From: Aphelocoma coerulescens
Lineage: Eukaryota > Chordata > Aves > Passeriformes > Corvidae
Assembly (NCBI RefSeq): GCF_041296385.1
Contig: NC_091014.1
Span: 52,160,078-52,224,077, forward strand
Direction of reading: 5' to 3'
DNA length: 64,000 bases
Of the stretch, positions 48,953 to 64,000 are shown in pieces (positions within the stretch are counted from its first letter, which is position 1; every line of letters begins with the position of its first letter). The notes below the pieces were generated by a model. That model worked only from the letters and a program-made list of their open reading frames with translations. It had not been told where the DNA came from and ran no database searches. The position numbers and the translations under genes are program-made.

Positions 48953-51900
48953 TTTAAACTTTTTTTCTTTTCAAAAGTAGATTTTCATCTGTCCATTATA
49001 AACCTAGTTGTATAACCTCAATATATTTTTTAATTAGAGAAATATGTTCTGAAAGAGGTTAGATTAATTTCCCTAGATTTAGAAAGATGAGTAAAAATAA
49101 AACTGAAGTACGATAAGTATTCATGTAATAATTTTAGAAACTACAGCAAAATTATAACTAGGGGTTTTTTTTGCCTTAAAGAATGTTACTCTGCAGAGAC
49201 AAGAACTGGAGAAAAGAAGTTCTTTCTGTGCAGCACATTGTGCCTCAGGTTATGGAAGGAGCCAGAAAAGTAGTTTGGGTTCCCTGAATCTTAAACCCAT
49301 CCTTTTTAGCTAATTTAAACTATGCTGCTCTTACCCTGTTGTGCTCTGGGTAGTTTGTTGGCAGAGGAAATGTTTTTCAAGCAATTTCATACACTCAGCT
49401 GGACTCTGTGTATAGGATAATCTTCATGGATAGAGCACTTTGGCAAAAAGTTATTAATGAACCTTCATTGTTATGGATTGGATCCCAGCCAGCTGCTTAG
49501 TGATTAAAGTTTAATTGCATGATGATTAGTTTTCATTAGTAAGCAATTAGCATTTAACAGCAGTCCTGTATTGCTAAAGCTATGGGCAAGCATAAGTGGC
49601 TAGAGCCACATTGAGGGAGAAGGTCTGTAGCTGGAGATGTGGGTACAGAGCTGTGTGGAATATGGGAATGAGAATTCTGGGGGTAGTTGACCCCCTCAGC
49701 TTGTTCCTACTGCAGCATTAAGCCAGGAGAGTGGATGGGAGTGGGAAACTGAGCAAATGTCCAGAAGAGCACAGCCTGCACATTGGGCACAGAGACTGAT
49801 TGTGGATTTACCCCTGTGTGTGTAGAGAGTTAACAAAAATAATCATCATCCTGAAAAGGCCCTTTGAAGTTCTGAGTTCTCACAGTAACGGGGGTTTCCG
49901 TAGACATGTCCCTCTCCTTGCCACAACTAAAACTCTTTTTCCAGAATTCCCCTCTGAATTGGTGAAATTCCCTTTTTTACTTGGATAGCAGCTCTTGGTT
50001 GCATTGTGCCACTGTGTGGTAAATTAGGAGAAAGATGAGTGCAGGGCAAGGGCTGGGGGAAGTGAAATGGATGAGGGCAGAGGGAGGTAGGAGTATAGCA
50101 AAAGGTCAAGGCTTCTTTGCTGTTAAAGGTACAAAAGAGTGAAGAGTACCCCATGTAAACCATTTCTATTTCACTGAGGAATCTGTTGTGAAGATGAAAT
50201 ATGGTGGTAATTTCATCCAGGCTAAATTAGGGTTATTAGAAGCCATTCTTCTTGTCCACACCTCCCCTTCTGCTAGCAGTAGTGCTCTGTGACTGAACCA
50301 AGTTAGGTAGCTAATCTGGCCAGCAAATCCCTCCCTCACTCCATTCCCATTTTAATTAAGCTAATTTTTTGGCTGGACTCACTTTCTTGGCTTTCAGTGT
50401 CAATACTGATACAGAGAGATCCTAGGCATAGGAGGGGGCTGCAGGTTGAGCAAGAACAAACTCAGGTCTTAAAATTACTTGGAAGTGGGAGGCCTGGTCA
50501 AGATCGTGACTTCAGATGGAAAGTTCTTCCAGAATGATATTATTAATTATGCAAAGTAGTAAATTAAAACAAAAAAGGAACAGTTTAAAGATTGTCTGAG
50601 GTGGTTCTCAAATATACATATATTTATTACTGATGTCAAGTATCTCCATCTCGTCATCTAGACAAAAAGGTAGGGGTTTTTCTTTATTATTACGATGATT
50701 CCATGATTCAGAAGTGCTGGGGACTGGATGCTTCCTTCCTTCCTCTGGCCTAATTTGCCAGGTGGAGTAGCCTAAAGCAGACATTTCCCTTCAGTTAAAA
50801 GGTCTCGAGTAGCTACAGTTTCTTTTGAGAAATTCTGACAGTGCTCAGTTTGTGACTTTAATGGTGTAGATCTACTTAAATTGTCTTCAGACTTGCCATA
50901 AGAGGAGAAATACCAGTGTAGGACCTGGTGTGAAATTCCAGCCCTACTCAAGGCACAAGGTGGTGCGGAGTGGCAAAGCCCTCCCAGGGCTCTGGGTGTT
51001 GCAGCTTTGCACTGTTTGTCTCCACCTGAGCTATCGGGGGTAAAAACAGATTGCATATGCCTTCTTGAGGTCTGGCTGCACAACTGATTGTAGCATAAGT
51101 GCACTTAGGTCTTATCTCAGCCAGCTGATTGTTGTCTGGGTCATAAGCTTTCCTTCTGTTTGAGAAAATACTAGAAGTTGATATTAAAAACTGGTTGTGC
51201 AGTCTTCATTTATTAGTGATTTCACCCCCTCATTTGTAGCTTCTTGTATATTTTCTTTTGGTTTGTGCTTAGAACTAGGAGACCAAACTCAGCTGTATTT
51301 CTTTTTTTCATGGCTCCTCATTTCATAACATGGTTTTGTCGTTACTTTGCACTAGACTGCTGTTAATTGCAGCTTTTCTTATGCCTCCAACTCCTTTATT
51401 CTTAGAACTCACACTTGCTAAGTTTCAGAAAGTTATTGATGATTAAAAGCAACTGACCAGCTTCATAAAAGACTGCTAGGGGAGGGGAAGGAGGAGGAGG
51501 GCGTCCTGGCATGAATCTCTGAAATGGGGACTTCCACCAAAGGGTACTGCTGCTCAGTGTGAAACTTAAAAGGAAAATAAAAAAGGTGGGTGGGGATGGG
51601 AGGGAAAAGTAAGTTCATGTACTTGAGTTCAGGTTTGAGAGCTGTGAACTTTTCTGACTTCGTACCTGTCAGAAATTGATTGCATGGCCTTTGACAAGTC
51701 ATTTGATTATTCTGTAAAGTAGGCTTTAAGACCACTTATTTTGTGACCATTAAGACAAATTTGTAGGGTGCTTTGAATGTACAGTATATGTTTAAATTGT
51801 CAGATGTTCTCAATAAAATTGGAAGATTAGGGAGCTGATACAAGGTTTCATGGTTTAGTTGCATAGATGTAGTGGCAGGAAGATAAAGTTTGCTCATGTA

Positions 51901-54900
51901 TCATTTAGAGTCAGGTCCAAAAAAATAATAAAATTTTTTGTAATGTGTTCATTTGCTGTTAACTTTCTCTTTTCTTGTAAAAAGTTAAAATGCTGAAAAT
52001 ACTAATAGCAATGTACTCATCCCATATGTGAATTCATTGTTATATCTAATTGTTGAGATTTTTCTTGCAGAGTAACTCTCCAAGTTAAATTTAATTACTA
52101 AAATTTTGGAGTTTACACAGTTCATAACTGATGTTTTCCAGAAAACCAACATTATTTTTTTTTATGTTCATTTTAGGAAATTGTGTAGATTAGAAAATTC
52201 CAATATTCACATTATAGGTACATAAAACCCTTTTACAAGGTTTTTAATGCAGTCTTAAGTCCTATACTTAAATTTAATTATTCTTCCTTTGAAGCGTTAC
52301 AGTTTATCATTGGGATGTCGCATGGTACCACTCTTCTAAACAGAAACTTTCAGAGGGAGTTCATGGGGAACAGGAGTTACGAAAATTTACCAATAAATTC
52401 AGTTTCCTGGACAGATAGCTACAAAGGTAACACCAAAAGAAGAATCATCTATTCTGAAGTTGTCTTGACAAAGAAGACTTTATTGCTGACTTACCCTTCT
52501 GCTTTTGGGCTAGAGCCTTCAGAAGATGAAGTAATAAGAAGTAAGAAGAGGGTGTGTTTATGTAAAATAAAAGAAAAACAAACCAAAAATGCCTGTGTCC
52601 TTTGATTTCTACTGCAGGTGAAAAAAAGATTGAAATTTCTCTTTGATCTTGCACAGTAATTTATTTCTAGCAATCTGTGGCTCATCCCAGCCCTTTTTTC
52701 ATAGTATAGATTGATCTAGATTTATAAAACTGAAGGTGTGGCTTGCAAATGAGTATTATTGCCTTTACCATGATTCAGCAATGTTCTGAGCCCAGAAGAT
52801 CTTCATTAGTCCTTTCCCTTTAGATTTCAGGAGAACCCAATCTAATCCTTAGATGGATGACGTTCTTCTCTCAGGAGAACCACATTATGTGTGTCCTTTA
52901 AAGAAACTACTGACACTACCTCATCTGCTTTGTAATATCCAGCTGGAATGCCATCCGGGCTTGGACTGCTGCTATTTCTATTTTCTGCCTCTTCTGAACT
53001 GCTGCTAGCTCATACCATGTTTTCCTGTGTCGTGTCTGTGACAAGCCTACAGACACTACATATTCTTGTATAAATTCAGGTTAGAATTCATTAACTGTAC
53101 CTATTATTGCAATGGGCAGGTTAAGCAGCACATATATTATTATGGGTTCTTGAATAATGAAATAATGTATTCCTCTCTAAATCCATTCAAATTTTTGGCC
53201 AATGAATATTATTTTACATAGAGCACCCTCTGTGTATCTGAGGGCATTTCATCAATATGTGTTAATTGTCTACTTTCCCTCAACTGTGATTGATGATTTA
53301 TTGCTGTGGTTCATAAGCTTGTAATTTTTTTTTCTTTAAGACTGATACGTTGCTTGACAGCTTATCACTGAAGAGAGATGTACTGACTTGCAGGCATTTC
53401 TCTTTCTGCAAGCATTGCACCTTTGCCTCTTCTCTTGGATTCATCTGCTACTGCTTTTTCTTATCGGTAGCAACAGCCACCAGTGACCTCAGGAATACTG
53501 GGGTGCACTTTGTTACTCCTTATTGGAGCTCTGCTGCTAACTGCTGCTGTGGTGGCCTTCTGGGGGAGCTGTCTTCTTCTTTCTTCAATGGTATTGAGTA
53601 GTCTTGTTTGCTACCTTTTTTCTAGAGAGATGAGTTATTTATTTTCCAGTAAGATAAACATTGTACTTTTTTCACCTATCCTTATAGTGAACTGTATTTT
53701 GACTGTGCAGTAGGAGTGGTTCTTTACACCTCAATCTAAGAATTGGTATTCTTAGTAAAGTGCCATTTGGATGGAATACTGTCACAAACATTTGTTGTTC
53801 TAAATGGTCATTTTCACATTCCTACTTCCTTCACGTTCATCTGCCCACCTCCTATTTTCTTATGCCTCAAACATAAGTTATTTGTCATTATTTTATCTGC
53901 GTTTATCCTGCTGCTTTTTCTTCTTTCAATTTCAAGAACTTAAGATTTACTTCCAATCAGTACACCCTGGCTAATTTTATAATTTCCTAAATTAAGCGCT
54001 TCACTTTCAAAACCCTGCACATGTACCTTTGTTTTTCTTCATGCATTTCTTCAAAGCCCTTCTTGTCTGGGATTTGTGCTGAATAATTGGATATGCTTAG
54101 CCTGCTGCTGAGATGGATTCTGCCCAACACTGCTGGCTCAGTCTCACCATTCCTATTTCATCCCTTTGCATCCACCAACGCTTTGTTCTCTTTTACCGAA
54201 GTGTCTTGCACAGTGGGGCTCTGTTTATGATGAAGGCTTGCACGGATTATTACAAGTAATGACAAATGGTGTATTTCTGTCCAATGTTACAAGTCTTTGA
54301 GTCATTGAGAGGGGTGGATTTGTGCTGCACCCTTTTCCTGTCAGGTTGCATAGATATGTAATATCTTGTCAAAATATTTTCCATTTACAGTTCGCTTTGA
54401 TCAAAAATATTTCCTTATTTTTAAGTCTTTATAAAGATTTTGTTTCTGTTGAATCCACTGCTCCTAATAACATAGCGATTGTGTCTTTAATGAACCAATC
54501 TTTTTTTTGAGCCTTTTAGCAAATACTCAGCATCATCTCTTTTTTATTTTGATTAGAGAAAAGCTGGTTCTGTTGTGCAGTTCGCCTCTTGAAAACCTTG
54601 AGTTTATTGCATTTTCTTGCTTATGTCAGGTTTTTTCCTTTTTTATATCACTCCAGACATTGATATTCAAAGCTATTGCTTTTCTGGTAATTAATTTATC
54701 CAAAATCTCTTCGATTATGGTGGAGATGTTGCGTTATTTTAAGGTAACTGCATGCTGTTGTTTTATACTGTACTTGGTAGGTCTTGCACTAAATAGAAAT
54801 TCACAATGTATTTGGATATTTCCTGTAATCAGTATCCAAGATGGCTGAGAAATAAATCTAGTACTGGTAGAAAATCCAACTGGAGTAAATGCTCCCTTGC

Positions 54901-57585
54901 TGACTGTGCTGTTCCCACAGCTCTGTGTGTCCTTATCACATAATCACTGCTTGAAAATTTGAATTTCTTTTTCCTCTTTTAAGTCTGCTTTTCTATCTTT
55001 CAGACCTTTTTGTAACTAAATTGCACTTATTGTTGCATGTTTAATTCCCCAAATGAATAGTCAAGATAACGTAAACTGTATAATTTTTTCTGCTAGACTT
55101 GCATACTTTAGCAAATTCAAATCCCTATACTTACAAGTGGTTTTCTGAAATGTTTCTCTTATTCAGGGTGGCTCTTTGCATCAAAGGAAACAAAATTTAT
55201 GAATTTCTTGGCTTCTTGGACTTGGTAGTCTATGTTTTATTTTAATATTCCTTTAAAAGTATGAAATGGCTACATAGGTATGTACTTAGCCTGTTTAACT
55301 GAAATTAAACATGATTTTTCAGCACCATTTAAAATTACTGGTTTCGTTACTTTTGCTGAATCCGTTTTAGTTAGCCACTGGTTAACTCTTGAAGGACCTA
55401 ACCTCTGTTCTGGTTCAGTTACACTGGGTCTTCATTTGATTTGGATTTTTTCTCCTTCCATTGTGTGGAAGAGGCGGGAAGGGTTCATCCCCCTTCAGGT
55501 CTTACTTGGCTCTTCACCAGTCTCACATATTCATGCACATTTATGCCTTTGATCACTCCACCAAGTGAATGAAACAGGCTTGTAAGGAGAAGAGAACATG
55601 AATTTATCACTTAGATTGAATTTCAATCTTTTATATAGTGTTACAGTTTAGCTCAACCTTCCTGTTAGGGAGAATAAGACTGCAGAGTCTTAAAAACTTG
55701 TAACCAAACAGTAATTTGTGGGTGCCTGCATTCTTTTTGATAATCATGGGGGGGTTTTGTTGTTCATTGTGGAATTTCACAATTACATCTCTTGGTCTTC
55801 AGAAGAACTAACTTTCCAGACAGGTGCAAAAGTACATTATGTTGTGGTGTCCTGTCGCCAGCAATGGCCATGCATTTACCACTTTACTGCACATATTCAG
55901 AGATTTGTAGTAAACTAGGCATGTACAGAATGATAGTTGCATATTTTCTCCCTCCTTTCAGCAATCACAGCTTTAGAGTTGTAGCTTTGGTATCCCTGTG
56001 TTTACCAGGCAGAGGCATACCTGTCCTTGTCCAATCTGTTTTTGAACTTGCTTATCTTTTTGCTGGTGCAGCATTCTTTGGCAATGACTTTTAGTTACTT
56101 GAGTGAAAAAAAGCAGGTTTATGTTACATTTAAACCTGCTCTTCCTTCTTGGAAATGGCTAAGAATCATTCCCATACACACATCATTTTGGATTTTGTAG
56201 GTCATAATCCCCCTTTGGTTCCCTCTTTTCCAAAATACTTAGACTTTTCTTATATACAGGTCCTTTACATTCCTTGTTGTCTCTGTGGTCTGTCCATTTT
56301 TTTTTCCTGATTTTTTCCTTTCTTAATAGGGTCATTGGAACTGCATATAATAGTAAGATGCCAGGCTACTGCAAGAGTAACAGACATCATGAAGATTTGA
56401 GTTTTATTATGGATTTATTTTCTTAATAACTGTATATGTTTTGTCTGTCCTTTTTTTGCAGTTGACAGGGACTGCATGATGTTTCTGTCTAGGATGACTA
56501 CTAGTTCCTTCCTATTAGTAGTAAAAGCTAATTTAGAATCTGTCATCATGTATGTGCATAGGTGAAAATATTTTCACTACATCTATCACTTTGTACTTAA
56601 CAATAGTAATTTTCATCCCCATTTTATCATACAGTTATCCATGGTTGTGAGATGGTTTTGAAGCTTTTTACTATCAGTTTGAGATCTGGCTACCCTGGAT
56701 CATTTTACAAACTAAACAAGTTTTCACATCTTATTGTTCACCCCCCTTTTCGAGAGTCTCTAGAAGTGCAGTTGAATAGCTTAAGTGTCTGCATAGGACC
56801 TTAAAATTATTGCTGGCAAACCATTCTTTGTTAAAACTAAATATTTACTTCTGTTCTTGTTGCTTTCTATTTTTCCTCCTAGTTGAGGGTAATAAAATGC
56901 TCTGCTCCTAATTTCAAGTGCTTCTGTTCTAGTTTAATCAGTTTCGTATGTCTTGAATAGGATTTTCCATTTTTGAGGCATTTTCCAGCTCTTGGATTTC
57001 TTGTGGGTTTTTTTCTATGCCATCCATTTTGAGCTGCAGCTTCCCTTTGTGCTTCAGCAGCCTGTGCAGCACTGCAGTTCTGACTTTTCACTATGTTTCC
57101 TAATGCAGCTTTATTAGTATAGCATCTTCCAGATCATTGATTTGTCTGTTTGCTGAAATCTTGGAATCTAAATTTGTCCTTAGTTTCTTGACTTGAAGAT
57201 AACTGTCCAGTTTTACTCAGGACTATTATCTTTTATTATTTATTTGATTTTCTTGCTACAGGAATGTATCATCATTGGCAAGAGGTGCCTTTTTATAATG
57301 CAAGTTTAAAGATTTTTATCTTTTTAATTGTGGGGTTCATTTTACTGATATTCTGTGCCTGGTTTTTTGGTAACTTAAAATTGTTTGTCAGGAAATGTAA
57401 ACTAATAGTTCTGTATGCTTCAGTACTGGTTGTTATCTCTAGCCCCAGTCACATAAACAATTTTTTTCATTAACCATTATCTGCACATCAGAGTGGAAGT
57501 ACTCTTCCTCTCACGTTTCTTAAAAATGTCTTCCCACCCTGCTTTTTCCATCTTGGTCCCTTTTTGCAGCAGTCTTCCAAAATCA
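48953..57585. other. Intron segment, partly pyrimidine-rich, no gene seen
   Basis: No supported coding or RNA gene. Positions 52,315-52,605 are open for 96 codons with no family resemblance. From about 53.3 kb the plus strand becomes T/C-rich, yielding short hydrophobic open frames. This could be an ancient antisense retroelement, but no motif remains to prove it. Confidence 0.45.
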
Positions 57586-57695
57586 CTTATTTCTTTCTCC
57601 TGTAGCAAGCAGTATATACGTGTGTGTATATACATATATATATGTATATATGTACACACACACATATACTGCTTGCTACAGGAGAAAGAAATAAG
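57586..57695. repeat. Hairpin: 32-bp perfect inverted arms around a TA/TG microsatellite
   Basis: The left arm at 57,586-57,617 and the right arm at 57,664-57,695 are exact reverse complements over 32 bases of unique sequence (core CTCCTGTAGCAAGCAG and its complement CTGCTTGCTACAGGAG). The stem continues inward as GTGTGTGT against ACACACAC after a 2-base bulge, and the centre is a TATA/CATA palindromic repeat, so almost all of the 110 bases can pair. A further TA/CA run follows at 57,698-57,724. No transposon ends or target duplications were seen. Confidence 0.9.
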
Positions 57696-57697
57696 GG

Positions 57698-57724
57698 ATA
57701 TATATATATATATACACACACACA
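57698..57724 (+). repeat. (TA)n(CA)n microsatellite
   Basis: Simple compound repeat immediately downstream of the hairpin. It repeats the TA-then-CA pattern found inside the hairpin loop, suggesting that slippage or template switching formed the neighbouring structure. Confidence 0.9.
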
Positions 57725-57729
57725 CTTGT

Positions 57730-64000
<6,271 letters not shown>

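Overview
The window reads as a bird genome, probably neoavian. Most of it belongs to one plus-strand gene, TCF20 (SPBP/AR1), which is cut off by the right edge. The taxonomic call rests on three CR1 LINE copies (one ending in the avian ATTCTATG-type tail), two solo LTRs resembling avian ERVL-type LTRs, and a very large coding exon that follows vertebrate TCF20 from its first residue.

Layout. Positions 1-960 hold a GC-rich promoter-like segment with three ATF/CREB-like boxes and a TATA box. It may be an alternative upstream TCF20 promoter or a neighbouring gene's promoter. Positions 960-9,900 show no supportable gene but contain a tight cluster of perfect palindromes near 8.6 kb. Positions 9,990-11,340 are a strong CpG island with a 54-bp minisatellite, a compact YY1/CCAAT/inverted-repeat module, a (TG)16 tract and a consensus splice donor at 11,181/11,182. 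I take this as the main TCF20 promoter and non-coding exon 1. Intron 1 (11,182-29,800) carries a sense 2.3-kb CR1. Exon 2 (29,801-35,425) encodes residues 1-1863. Intron 2 (35,426-62,995) carries two solo LTRs with perfect 5-bp target duplications, a nearly full-length antisense CR1, an antisense CR1 3' fragment, a 32-bp-arm hairpin at 57.6 kb and an 18-bp palindrome at 46.6 kb. Exon 3 (62,996-63,089) encodes residues 1864-1894 of the extended PHD finger. The last exon or exons lie beyond the window.

TCF20 is a nuclear chromatin-binding co-regulator and the paralogue of RAI1. Its low-complexity N-terminal part, AT-hook-like and basic segments and split ePHD module are all visible. No other protein-coding gene, rRNA, tRNA or CRISPR array can be supported. 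The remaining open frames are by-products of GC-rich DNA, of a 54-bp (3n) repeat, of other frames of exon 2, or of decayed CR1 reverse transcriptase. I found no clear previously undescribed system. The best leads are the hairpin, the palindrome clusters, the promoter minisatellite, a strong-Kozak upstream ORF and a sense LTR polyadenylation signal inside intron 2.
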